From Pseudomonas triticicola (GTDB lineage Bacteria; Pseudomonadota; Gammaproteobacteria; Pseudomonadales; Pseudomonadaceae), in the NCBI RefSeq assembly GCF_019145375.1, contig NZ_JAHSTX010000001.1, forward strand, positions 3,385,001 through 3,449,000: DNA of 64,000 bases, given 5' to 3'. This document shows positions 43,887 through 51,983 of this stretch, in pieces. The stretch's first letter is position 1. Each line of letters opens with the position of its first letter. The notes under the pieces were generated by a model. It did no database searches. It was not told where the DNA came from and saw nothing but the letters and a program-made list of their open reading frames with translations. The position numbers and the translations under genes were made by a program.

Positions 43887-44402
43887 ATGCGTTGGTTGCT
43901 TGCCCTGTTGTGCCTGTCGTTCGTCAGCGTTTCGCAAGCGTCATTCGTGACCACCGTGACGCCCTCGAACACTCCACTGATCGAAAAAGTCCTGGTACTC
44001 AAATCGGCCCACCAACTGCAGTTGATTGCCGACGGCAAGCCGCTGAAGACCTATCGCATCTCCTTGGGCAAGGGCGCGAAGAAAGGCCCGAAACTGATCG
44101 AGGGCGACAAACGCACACCCGAAGGTTTCTATTGGATCGACTGGCGCAAGACCAGCGATAAATTCAACCTGTCGATGCACATCTCCTACCCGAACATCAG
44201 CGATGCCGCCCGCGCACGCCGTGAAGGTGTCGAGCCCGGCGGGATGATCATGATCCACGGCACCCCGGACTCGGCAGACAACCCGGAGCAGTTGTTCCAC
44301 ACCCTCGACTGGACCGATGGCTGCATCGCCATGCGCAACGTCGACATGCGTGAAGTGTGGAATCTGGTACCGGACGGCACGATGATCGAGATTCGTCCGT
44401 AA
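43887..44402 (+). CDS. L,D-transpeptidase (YkuD family)
   Basis: The 171-residue exported protein has a signal peptide (MRWLLALLCLSFVSVSQASF) and a YkuD domain with HQLQLIADGKPLKTYRISLG, MIMIHGTPD and the catalytic cysteine in DWTDGCIAMRNVDM. Such enzymes make 3-3 crosslinks in peptidoglycan or attach lipoproteins. Short single-domain members like this are common in pseudomonads. It is followed by a strong inverted repeat. Confidence 0.9.
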   Translation: MRWLLALLCLSFVSVSQASFVTTVTPSNTPLIEKVLVLKSAHQLQLIADGKPLKTYRISLGKGAKKGPKLIEGDKRTPEGFYWIDWRKTSDKFNLSMHISYPNISDAARARREGVEPGGMIMIHGTPDSADNPEQLFHTLDWTDGCIAMRNVDMREVWNLVPDGTMIEIRP

Positions 44403-44437
44403 CCTCGACCGCTGGTCACCGCAAAAAAAAATAAATC

Positions 44438-44517
44438 AAAAGATCGCAGCCTGCGACGGCGACTACAGGGGTGATACCACTCTCAACTGTAGAAGCTGTC
44501 GCAGGCTGCGATCTTTT
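44438..44517. repeat. Inverted repeat ending in T-run after the L,D-transpeptidase gene
   Basis: AAAAGATCGCAGCCTGCGAC (44438-44457) and GTCGCAGGCTGCGATCTTTT (44498-44517) are exact 20-bp inverted copies around a 40-bp loop. From memory, GATCGCAGCCTGCG units recur between genes in fluorescent pseudomonads, so this is likely a dispersed repeat that also serves as a terminator. Confidence 0.75.
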
Positions 44518-44535
44518 GCTTTTTATAGGCCGACA

Positions 44536-44629
44536 CTAATACCACTTTAAACACTGCCCCCTGAAAACCGCCAATCCATTGGGTCAGATGCCGTTTCATC
44601 GCGTTGACATGGTATTCAAGTGGTATTAG
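44536..44629. promoter_or_regulatory. Candidate operator sites of the nag GntR regulator
   Basis: CTAATACCACTT (44536-44547) and AAGTGGTATTAG (44618-44629) are an exact 12-bp inverted pair separated by 70 bp. A further TGGTATT at 44610-44616 makes a direct repeat with TGGTATT at 44621-44627, 11 bp apart, and TGATACCAC at 44472-44480 is a related half-site. A TTGACA lies at 44604-44609. GntR/UTRA regulators of amino-sugar genes bind such TGGTAT motifs. Two distant sites suggest looping. Confidence 0.55.
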
Positions 44630-44630
44630 C

Positions 44631-44676
44631 TTCCGTCGCACAAGCGAGCCACAACAATCCTATACTCGCGACGGAA
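44631..44676. promoter_or_regulatory. Inverted repeat around the nagR promoter start
   Basis: TTCCGTCGC (44631-44639) and GCGACGGAA (44668-44676) are perfect 9-bp arms, 28 bp apart. TATACT at 44661 between them could be a -10 box. The second arm ends 9 bp before the nagR ATG, so the pair could be a DNA operator or a hairpin hiding the ribosome site. Confidence 0.4.
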
Positions 44677-44685
44677 ACGACCTAC

Positions 44686-45417
44686 ATGAACGACCTCCAG
44701 ACCCTACGTCCCGACGATTCCCAGCCGACGCCGCTGTACTTGCAACTGGCGCGCAATCTGGAAGCGGCGATTCATGCCGGGCAGTGGAAGGCCGAACAGG
44801 CGATGCCGTCCGAGCGCAATCTCAGCGACCAGCTCGGCATCTCCCGGGTCACCGCACGCAAGGCGCTGGAAGTCTTGCTCGAGCAAGGCCTGATCCGCCG
44901 CCTGCAAGGCTCGGGCACGTTCATCACCCCACGCCTGGAACAACCACTGTCGCGTCTTTCCGGCTTCAGCGAGATGCTGCGCCTGAAAGGTTTCGTGCCG
45001 AGTTCGAAATGGCTGGAGCGGGAAATCACCCTGCCGACCCACGAAGAACTGATCCGCCTCGGCCTGTCGCCGAATGACAAGGTGGCGCGCATGAAGCGCC
45101 TGCGCAAAGCCGATGACACGGTCATGGCGATCGAGATGAGCACCCTGCCCGCGTCGATCATGCCCAGGCCGCAAGCGGTGGGCGATTCGCTTTACGAATA
45201 CCTCGACGGCATCGGCAAACCGATCGTCCGCGCCCTGCAGCACATTCAGGCAATCAACGCCTCGGACGAATTCGCCGCACTGGTCGGCATCGCCCCCGGC
45301 ACTGCCATGCTGCTGATGACCCGGGTCGGCTATCTGGAAGACAACACGCCGATCGAAGTCACCGACACCTATTGCCGCAACGACTACTACGACTTTGTTG
45401 CAGAGCTTCGTAGATAA
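44686..45417 (+). CDS. nagR: GntR family regulator of N-acetylglucosamine use (NagR/NagQ type)
   Basis: The 243-residue repressor has an N-terminal winged helix (PLYLQLARNLEAAIHAGQWK, MPSERNLSDQLGISRVTARK) and a C-terminal UTRA ligand-binding domain (VARMKRLRKADDTVMAIEMS, VGYLEDNTPIEVTDTYCRND). Such proteins bind GlcN-6-P or GlcNAc-6-P. I start at ATG 44686, where the HTH begins. It is the first gene of the nag cluster, 40 bp before nagA, so it is probably autoregulated. Confidence 0.93.
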   Translation: MNDLQTLRPDDSQPTPLYLQLARNLEAAIHAGQWKAEQAMPSERNLSDQLGISRVTARKALEVLLEQGLIRRLQGSGTFITPRLEQPLSRLSGFSEMLRLKGFVPSSKWLEREITLPTHEELIRLGLSPNDKVARMKRLRKADDTVMAIEMSTLPASIMPRPQAVGDSLYEYLDGIGKPIVRALQHIQAINASDEFAALVGIAPGTAMLLMTRVGYLEDNTPIEVTDTYCRNDYYDFVAELRR

Positions 45418-45457
45418 AGAGCCGCGTCGCTAAGAGCGGCCCCAAGCGAGAACGAAA

Positions 45458-46564
45458 ATGTCCGAAGACAACATCCTCACCGCCAGCGGCTGGGTTCGCG
45501 GCCGGCTGATTCATGAACACGGCAAGATCGTGTCGATCGAAGGCGTGCCCTGCGATCCGGCGGCTAACGATCTGCCCTATCTGCTGCCGGGTTTCATCGA
45601 CCTGCATGTGCATGGCGGCGGTGGCAAAGACATCATGGAAGGCGCTGAAGCCTTCGAAACCATCAGCAAAACCCACGTGCGTTTCGGCACCACCTCGCTG
45701 TTGGCCACGACCATGACCGCGCCGAGTGCGGAGATTTCCAGCGTCTTGAAAGAGGTAGGAGAATTCTGTGAACAGCGTCCGAAAGGCGCCGCGCGTGTTC
45801 TCGGAGTGCACCTTGAAGGCCCTTACATCAACCCGGGAAAACTCGGCGCTCAACCGAACTTCGCCCACACCGCGTTGATGGCCGAAGTCGAAGAATATCT
45901 GGCGCTGGCGCCGATCCGCGTCATCACCATTGCCCCGGAAATCGCCGGTCACGATGCATTGATTCGCGAGCTGAGCAGCCGTGGCATCCGCATGCAGATC
46001 GGCCACACCCTTGGCAGCTACGAGGAAGGCGTCGCCGCGCTGGCTGCCGGTGCCAGCAGTTTCACCCACCTCTACAACGCCATGAGCCCGCTGCATCACC
46101 GCGAGCCGGGCATCGTCGGCGCAGCACTGGCGCACGCCAAATACGCCGAGCTGATTCCCGATCTGCTGCACGTACACCCCGGCGCCATTCGCGTGGCGCT
46201 GCGCTCGATCCCGTGCCTGTATTGCGTCACCGATTCGACCGCCGCCGCCGGCATGCCCGACGGTGAATACAAGCTTGGCAGCCACACCGTGACCAAATGC
46301 CTGGGCGGCGTGCGCCTGCCCGACGGCACGCTGGCCGGCAGCACCCTGACCATGGATCAGGCCCTGCGCAATCTGGTCAAGATCGGTTTGCCGGTCGCCG
46401 AAGCCTCGCAGCGTCTGTCGCAATTTCCCGCCGACTACCTCGGCATCACCGAACGCGGGCGCCTTGCCCCCGGCGCCTGGGCCGACTGCGTGCGGCTCGA
46501 TCGCTCACTCACACTGACCGCCGTCATGGTCGAAGGAGAAGACATTGACTTCAAAAATGCTTGA
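45458..46564 (+). CDS. nagA: N-acetylglucosamine-6-phosphate deacetylase
   Basis: The 368-residue TIM-barrel amidohydrolase removes the acetyl group from GlcNAc-6-P, giving GlcN-6-P. The metal motif FIDLHVHGGGGKDIMEG has His50 and His52; HLEGPYINPGKLGAQ and QIGHTLGSY hold further ligands, and CVTDSTAAAGMPDGEY the catalytic aspartate. It is followed by the SIS-domain deaminase gene with a 20-bp overlap. Cytoplasmic. Confidence 0.96.
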   Translation: MSEDNILTASGWVRGRLIHEHGKIVSIEGVPCDPAANDLPYLLPGFIDLHVHGGGGKDIMEGAEAFETISKTHVRFGTTSLLATTMTAPSAEISSVLKEVGEFCEQRPKGAARVLGVHLEGPYINPGKLGAQPNFAHTALMAEVEEYLALAPIRVITIAPEIAGHDALIRELSSRGIRMQIGHTLGSYEEGVAALAAGASSFTHLYNAMSPLHHREPGIVGAALAHAKYAELIPDLLHVHPGAIRVALRSIPCLYCVTDSTAAAGMPDGEYKLGSHTVTKCLGGVRLPDGTLAGSTLTMDQALRNLVKIGLPVAEASQRLSQFPADYLGITERGRLAPGAWADCVRLDRSLTLTAVMVEGEDIDFKNA

Positions 46565-47567
46565 AGAGGCGCTGTCCTCGTTCGAGGCCGTGCAAGCCCA
46601 ACTGCAACATCTCGACGCGCCGATGATCGAGATCGCCGGGCGCCTGCGCCGCCAGCCACCGCAAGTGGCGATGACCGTCGCGCGCGGCAGCTCCGACCAC
46701 GCGGCGAGCTATTTCGCCTACCTGACCATGCAGCAACTGGGCGTGCCGGTGGCCTCGTTGCCGATGTCAGTGGTGACCATGCAGCAGGCGCCGCTGAAAG
46801 TCAGCGGTCAGGTCGCCTTTGCGTTTTCGCAGTCGGGGCAGAGCCCGGATCTGGTCAACAGCCTGCGCCTGTTGCGCAAGCGTGGCGCGCTGAGCGTGTC
46901 GATGGTTAACGCTGCCGACTCGCCACTGGAGGCGGCTTGTGAATTCAGCCTGCCGCTGCTTGCCGGGACTGAAAGCAGCGTCGCCGCGACCAAGAGTTTT
47001 ATCGCCACCCTCAGCGCCAGCGCGCGTTTGATCGCGCACTGGAAAGAAGACAGCGAATTGCTGCAAGCCCACGATGCGCTGCCAGAAGGCCTGCGCGAAG
47101 CGGCTAAACAGGACTGGAGCGTGGCCATCGAAGCCCTGCGCGATTGCGAGCGCCTGATGGTGATCGGCCGTGGCGCCGGTTTCGCGATTGCCCAGGAAGC
47201 GGCGCTGAAGTTCAAGGAAACCTCAGCGATTCAGGCCGAAGCGTTCAGCAGTGCCGAAGTGCGTCACGGCCCGATGGCACTGATCGACGAACACTATCCG
47301 CTGCTGGTGTTCGCCCCACGCGGCGCCGAGCAGGCCGGCCTGCTGAATCTGGCGGCGGAAATGCGCCAGCGCGGCGCCCGGGTCTTGCTCGCCGCGCCGG
47401 ATGACGTCAGCGAACGCGACCTGACCCTGAGCCGCGCCGAACACCCGGCCCTCGACCCGATTCTTGCGATCCAGAGTTTCTACGTGATGGCCGCAGGCCT
47501 GGCCGTGGCGCGGGGCATGGACCCGGATCAGCCGCGCCATTTGAGCAAAGTGACCCGCACGCATTAA
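46545..47567 (+). CDS. nagB2: SIS-family glucosamine-6-phosphate deaminase (NagB-II)
   Basis: The 340-residue protein has two SIS domains (MTVARGSSDHAASYFAYLTM, VAFAFSQSGQSPDLVNSLRL; LMVIGRGAGFAIAQEAALKF) and lacks the glutaminase half of GlmS. Such stand-alone SIS proteins in nag operons deaminate GlcN-6-P to fructose-6-P and replace NagB. I start at TTG 46545, with AAGGAG 6 bp upstream, overlapping the end of nagA by 20 bp; ATG 46557 lies too far from that site. An unusual start, but well supported. Confidence 0.88.
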   Translation: MTSKMLEEALSSFEAVQAQLQHLDAPMIEIAGRLRRQPPQVAMTVARGSSDHAASYFAYLTMQQLGVPVASLPMSVVTMQQAPLKVSGQVAFAFSQSGQSPDLVNSLRLLRKRGALSVSMVNAADSPLEAACEFSLPLLAGTESSVAATKSFIATLSASARLIAHWKEDSELLQAHDALPEGLREAAKQDWSVAIEALRDCERLMVIGRGAGFAIAQEAALKFKETSAIQAEAFSSAEVRHGPMALIDEHYPLLVFAPRGAEQAGLLNLAAEMRQRGARVLLAAPDDVSERDLTLSRAEHPALDPILAIQSFYVMAAGLAVARGMDPDQPRHLSKVTRTH

Positions 47568-47601
47568 GTCCGACTGACTGCACACCTGATGAGACCCAGC
47601 C

Positions 47602-50115
47602 ATGCCCGACAACAATAAAGAGCTGACCCTCAGCGCCCCGCTCAGCGGCCCGGTGCTGACGCTCGCCAACGTCCCGGACGCGGTGTTCGCCAGTGGCGCG
47701 ATGGGCGACGGCATCGCCATCGACCCGCTCAATGACACGCTGTATTCGCCCTGCGCCGGCGTGGTCATCCACGTCGCGCGCAGCAGCCACGCGGTGACCG
47801 TGCGCGCCGACAACGGTGCGGAAATCCTCCTGCATCTGGGCCTCGACACCGTTGAACTGAACGGCGAAGGTTTCGCCATGCTGGTCAAGGAAAGCGATCG
47901 CGTCAGCCTCGGTCAGCCGCTGCTGCGCTATGACCTGGACAAGGTCGGCCAGCACTGCAAAAGCCTGGTCAGCCTGTTGATCCTGACCAACAGCGCGGAT
48001 TTTCAGGTGCGGCCGATCACCCTCAAAGCGGTGAAAGTCGGCGAGCCGTTGCTGCACATCATCGCGCGCAATGTGGTGGCGGCGAATACCGATACAAGCG
48101 GCGGGCCAGAGGTTCGTGGCCAAGTTCGGGTCGCTCATCGCGGCGGCTTGCATGCGCGCCCCGCTGCGCTGATCCGCCAGACCGCCCAAGGTTTCAGCAG
48201 CCACTCACAGCTGCACTTCAACGGCAAATCGGCGCCGTGCAACAGTCTGATCGGTTTGATGGGGTTGGCGATTGGTGAGCAGGATGAGGTGCAGGTCAGT
48301 TGTCAGGGGCCGGACGCCGATGCCGCATTGCAAGCGCTGCTCAGCGCATTGGCCACGGCGCTGCCGGACGATCATCACGGGCAAGCGCCGCTCAGCACTG
48401 CGGCGCTGAAACGCCCGGCCGAGGCGGGCGTGTTGCACGGCGTCTGCGCGGCGCCGGGGCTGGTCGCCGGGCAGTTGTTTCTCTTGAACGCAATCACCTT
48501 GCCGGCGGATGCGGGCCATCACGATCCAGTGCAACAGCAGCAGATTCTTGAAACGGCATTGAACGCGGTGCGCAGCGAAATCGCCGCCACCCTCGCCCAG
48601 GCGAAAAAGCACAAGAACGCCGACGAAGAAGCGATCTTCGCTGCACACATGGCGCTGCTCGAAGACCCGGCCCTGCTCGACGCCGCGCAGCAATTCATCG
48701 CGCAAGGCACCGCAGCGACTCATGCCTGGAGTCAGTCGATCGACACCCAGTGCGACATGCTCCAAGGCACCGGCAGTCCGCTGCTGGCCGAACGTGCCAA
48801 CGATTTACGCGACCTCAAGCAACGCGTACTGCGCGCCCTGCTTGGCGAGGCCTGGCAATACCAGGTGCCGGCCGGCGCCATCGTTGCCGCCCACGAACTG
48901 ACGCCATCGGATCTACTGCAACTCAGCGCGCAAGGCGTCGCCGGGCTGTGCATGGCCGAGGGCGGCGCGACCTCCCACGTAGCGATTCTGGCGCGCGGCA
49001 AAGGTCTGCCGTGCATCGTCGCTTTGGGCGCGCAATTGCTTGAGCAGCCGCAAGATCAGGCCGTGGTGCTCGACGCTGATGGCGGGCGCCTCGAATTGAC
49101 GCCAAACGCCGAGCGCCTGAGCGAAGTGCAACAGGCACAAATCGAGCGCCGGCAGCGCCGCGACAGCCAACAGGCCAAAGCGCATTTACCCGCTGAAACG
49201 CGCAATGGCGTGCACATCGAAGTGGCTGCCAATGTCGCCTCGAGCAACGAAGCGACAGACGCTTTTGCCAACGGTGCCGATGGCGTCGGCCTGTTGCGCA
49301 CCGAGTTTCTTTTCGTCGATCGCCAGACTGCACCGGACGTCGAAGAACAGCGCAGCGCCTATCAAGCGGTGATCGATGCCATGGGCGACAAGTCAGTGAT
49401 CATCCGCACCATCGACGTCGGCGGCGACAAGCAACTCGACTACCTGCCGCTGCCGGCCGAAGCCAACCCGGTGCTCGGTCTGCGCGGCATTCGGCTGGCC
49501 CAGGCGCGCCCGGAAATTCTCGATCAGCAACTGCGCGCGCTGCTGCAGGTCAAGCCGTTGTCGCGTTGCCGGATTCTGTTGCCGATGGTCACCGAGATCG
49601 ACGAACTGCTGCACATCCGCCAGCGCGTCGATGCACTGCGGCTTGAAATGGGCATTGCCGAGCGCCCGGAAATCGGCGTGATGATCGAAGTCCCCGCCGC
49701 CGCGCTGCAAGCCGAACAACTGGCCGAACACGCCGACTTTCTCTCGATCGGCACCAACGATCTGTCGCAATACACCCTGGCCATGGACCGCGACCACGCC
49801 GGGCTGGCGGCACGGGTCGATGCCCTGCACCCGGCGTTGCTGCGTCTGATCGCCATGACCTGCGAAGGCGCGGCGGTGCACAAGCGCTGGGTCGGTGTCT
49901 GCGGCGCCCTCGCCTCCGACCCGCTGGCCACGCCGGTGCTGGTGGGTCTGGGCGTCACCGAGCTGTCGGTGAGCCCGGTGCAGATCGGTGAAATCAAGGA
50001 CCGCGTACGTCAGTTGCATGAAGCCGAATGTCAGCGCCTGAGCCGCGACCTGCTCAAGCTGTCCAGCGCCGCCGCCGTTCGCCACGCCTGTCATCAACAT
50101 TGGCCTCTGCGCTAA
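47602..50115 (+). CDS. nagF: EIIA-HPr-EI fusion of the GlcNAc phosphotransferase system
   Basis: The 837-residue protein carries all soluble PTS steps in one chain. Residues 1-155 are an EIIA of the glucose class, with His78 in EILLHLGLDTVELNGEGF and His63. HPr follows at about 172-258, with His184 in GGLHARPAA. Enzyme I covers about 275-837, with His459 in MAEGGATSHVAILARGKGLP and the PEP site LLRTEFLFVD and GVMIEVPAA. It passes phosphate from PEP to NagE. It is located between the deaminase and nagE. Such fusions (FPr-like) are typical of pseudomonads. Confidence 0.96.
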   Translation: MPDNNKELTLSAPLSGPVLTLANVPDAVFASGAMGDGIAIDPLNDTLYSPCAGVVIHVARSSHAVTVRADNGAEILLHLGLDTVELNGEGFAMLVKESDRVSLGQPLLRYDLDKVGQHCKSLVSLLILTNSADFQVRPITLKAVKVGEPLLHIIARNVVAANTDTSGGPEVRGQVRVAHRGGLHARPAALIRQTAQGFSSHSQLHFNGKSAPCNSLIGLMGLAIGEQDEVQVSCQGPDADAALQALLSALATALPDDHHGQAPLSTAALKRPAEAGVLHGVCAAPGLVAGQLFLLNAITLPADAGHHDPVQQQQILETALNAVRSEIAATLAQAKKHKNADEEAIFAAHMALLEDPALLDAAQQFIAQGTAATHAWSQSIDTQCDMLQGTGSPLLAERANDLRDLKQRVLRALLGEAWQYQVPAGAIVAAHELTPSDLLQLSAQGVAGLCMAEGGATSHVAILARGKGLPCIVALGAQLLEQPQDQAVVLDADGGRLELTPNAERLSEVQQAQIERRQRRDSQQAKAHLPAETRNGVHIEVAANVASSNEATDAFANGADGVGLLRTEFLFVDRQTAPDVEEQRSAYQAVIDAMGDKSVIIRTIDVGGDKQLDYLPLPAEANPVLGLRGIRLAQARPEILDQQLRALLQVKPLSRCRILLPMVTEIDELLHIRQRVDALRLEMGIAERPEIGVMIEVPAAALQAEQLAEHADFLSIGTNDLSQYTLAMDRDHAGLAARVDALHPALLRLIAMTCEGAAVHKRWVGVCGALASDPLATPVLVGLGVTELSVSPVQIGEIKDRVRQLHEAECQRLSRDLLKLSSAAAVRHACHQHWPLR

Positions 50116-50138
50116 CAAAAACAAAAAGGACAAACGCC

Positions 50139-51854
50139 ATGTACCAACTCTTCATCGAAGGCCTGCAACGCTTGGGCCGCGCGCTGATGCTGCCGATCGC
50201 GATCCTGCCGATTGCCGGCCTGCTGCTGCGCCTGGGCGACACGGACCTGTTGAACATCGCGATCATTCACGATGCCGGCCAAGTGATCTTCGCCAACCTG
50301 GCGATGATCTTTGCCATCGGCATCGCCGTCGGTTTCGCCAAAGACAACAACGGCACCGCCGGCCTGGCCGGGGTGATCGGTTATCTGGTGATGATCTCCA
50401 CGCTCAAGGTGCTCGACTCGACGATCAACATGGGCATGCTCGCCGGGATCGTCAGCGGCCTGATGGCCGGTGCGCTGTACAACCGCTTCAAGGACATCAA
50501 GCTGCCGGAGTATCTGGCGTTCTTCGGTGGCCGGCGTTTTGTGCCGATTGTCACCGGGTTCGCGGCGGTCGGTCTGGGCGTGCTGTTCGGTTATATCTGG
50601 CCGCCGATCCAGCAGGGCATCAATGCGTTCGGCGCGCTGATGATGGAAAGCGGCAGCATCGGCGCCTTCGTCTTCGGAGTGTTCAACCGTTTGCTGATCG
50701 TCACCGGCCTGCACCACATCCTCAACAACATGGCGTGGTTCGTCTTCGGCAACTTCACCGACCCGACCACCGGCGCGCTGGTGACCGGCGATCTGTCGCG
50801 GTATTTTGCCGGCGATCCGAAGGGCGGCCAGTTCATGACCGGCATGTTCCCGATGATGATCTTCGGCCTGCCCGCCGCCTGCCTGGCGATGTACCGCAAC
50901 GCCCTGCCGGAGCGGCGCAAGGTGATGGGCGGGATCTTCCTGTCGATGGCACTGACCTCGTTTCTCACCGGCGTGACCGAGCCAATCGAATTTGCCTTCA
51001 TGTTTCTCGCGCCGCTGCTGTTCCTCCTGCACGCGCTGCTGACCGGGCTGTCGATGGCGATCACCAACGGCTTGAACATTCATCTGGGCTTCACCTTTTC
51101 CGGTGGCTTCATCGACATGATTCTCGGCTGGGGCAAGTCGACCAATGGCTGGCTGGTGGTGCCGGTCGGGCTGGCTTATGCGGTCATCTATTACCTGGTT
51201 TTCGACTTCTGTATTCGCCGCTTCAACCTGAAGACGCCGGGGCGCGAAGACGTCGCCAGCGCCGAAAAAGCCGTGCTTTCGGAAACCGAACGCGCCAGCG
51301 CGTATATCAAAGCCTTGGGCGGCGCCGAGAATCTGCTCACCGTCGGCGCGTGCACGACCCGACTGCGCCTGGAGATGGTCGACCGCAACAAGGCTTCGGA
51401 CGCTGAACTGAAAGCGTTGGGCGCGATGGCGGTGGTGCGCCCGGGCAAGGGCGGCAGTTTGCAGGTCGTGGTCGGGCCGTTGGCTGACAGCATTGCCGAT
51501 GAGATTCGCTTGGCCATGCCTGCGCTGGGCCGAACAGCGTTGGTGGACACCGCAGTGGTTGCCGATGAGCCGAAGACCGTTGCGCTTACCCGCAACGAGG
51601 CGCAGCAATGGCTGGATGCACTGGGTGGTCGCGACAATGTGCTGCAACTCGATTGCATCGCCATGACCCGCGTTCGCCTGCAACTGGCCGATGCCAAGGC
51701 GCCGTCCGATGCGCAGCTCAAAGCGCTCGGCTGCCTGGGTGTCAGCCAGTTGGACGGTGGCGTCTGGCATTTGCTGGTGGGGGACAAGGCCGCGAGTTTG
51801 AGCGGGGCGATCGAGGCGTTACTGAGTCGCGGGGAGGTCAGCGCGCAGGTTTGA
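50139..51854 (+). CDS. nagE: GlcNAc-specific PTS permease EIICB (NagE) with a second, altered EIIB
   Basis: The 571-residue protein has an EIIC membrane domain (residues 1-365; RALMLPIAILPIAGLLLRLG, GVTEPIEFAFMFLAPLLFLL), then EIIB at about 385-460 with the phosphocysteine Cys405 (TVGACTTRLRLEM). A second EIIB-like unit at about 488-565 has VLQLDCIAMTRVRLQL: aligned on the TR pair, Cys405 becomes Ala508, while a cysteine lies two residues earlier (Cys506). It may be inactive or regulatory. There is no EIIA domain; that lies in NagF, 24 bp upstream. It imports and phosphorylates GlcNAc. Confidence 0.95.
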   Translation: MYQLFIEGLQRLGRALMLPIAILPIAGLLLRLGDTDLLNIAIIHDAGQVIFANLAMIFAIGIAVGFAKDNNGTAGLAGVIGYLVMISTLKVLDSTINMGMLAGIVSGLMAGALYNRFKDIKLPEYLAFFGGRRFVPIVTGFAAVGLGVLFGYIWPPIQQGINAFGALMMESGSIGAFVFGVFNRLLIVTGLHHILNNMAWFVFGNFTDPTTGALVTGDLSRYFAGDPKGGQFMTGMFPMMIFGLPAACLAMYRNALPERRKVMGGIFLSMALTSFLTGVTEPIEFAFMFLAPLLFLLHALLTGLSMAITNGLNIHLGFTFSGGFIDMILGWGKSTNGWLVVPVGLAYAVIYYLVFDFCIRRFNLKTPGREDVASAEKAVLSETERASAYIKALGGAENLLTVGACTTRLRLEMVDRNKASDAELKALGAMAVVRPGKGGSLQVVVGPLADSIADEIRLAMPALGRTALVDTAVVADEPKTVALTRNEAQQWLDALGGRDNVLQLDCIAMTRVRLQLADAKAPSDAQLKALGCLGVSQLDGGVWHLLVGDKAASLSGAIEALLSRGEVSAQV

Positions 51855-51983
51855 TCTGCGCCGATGGCGGGAGGGCTGGAGCGGGCGGGGGAAACCCGGC
51901 ACGCGCACGATACATGAATACCACCCTCCTCCACGCCCCGCTCGCCATGCTGGCCCTTCATCCCCAGCATGGAAATCGTGCCT

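Noticed and set aside
44686..51854. A riboswitch controlling the nag operon
   Set aside because: The upstream region has DNA-type inverted operators and a short leader; no glmS-like ribozyme or other known fold is visible.
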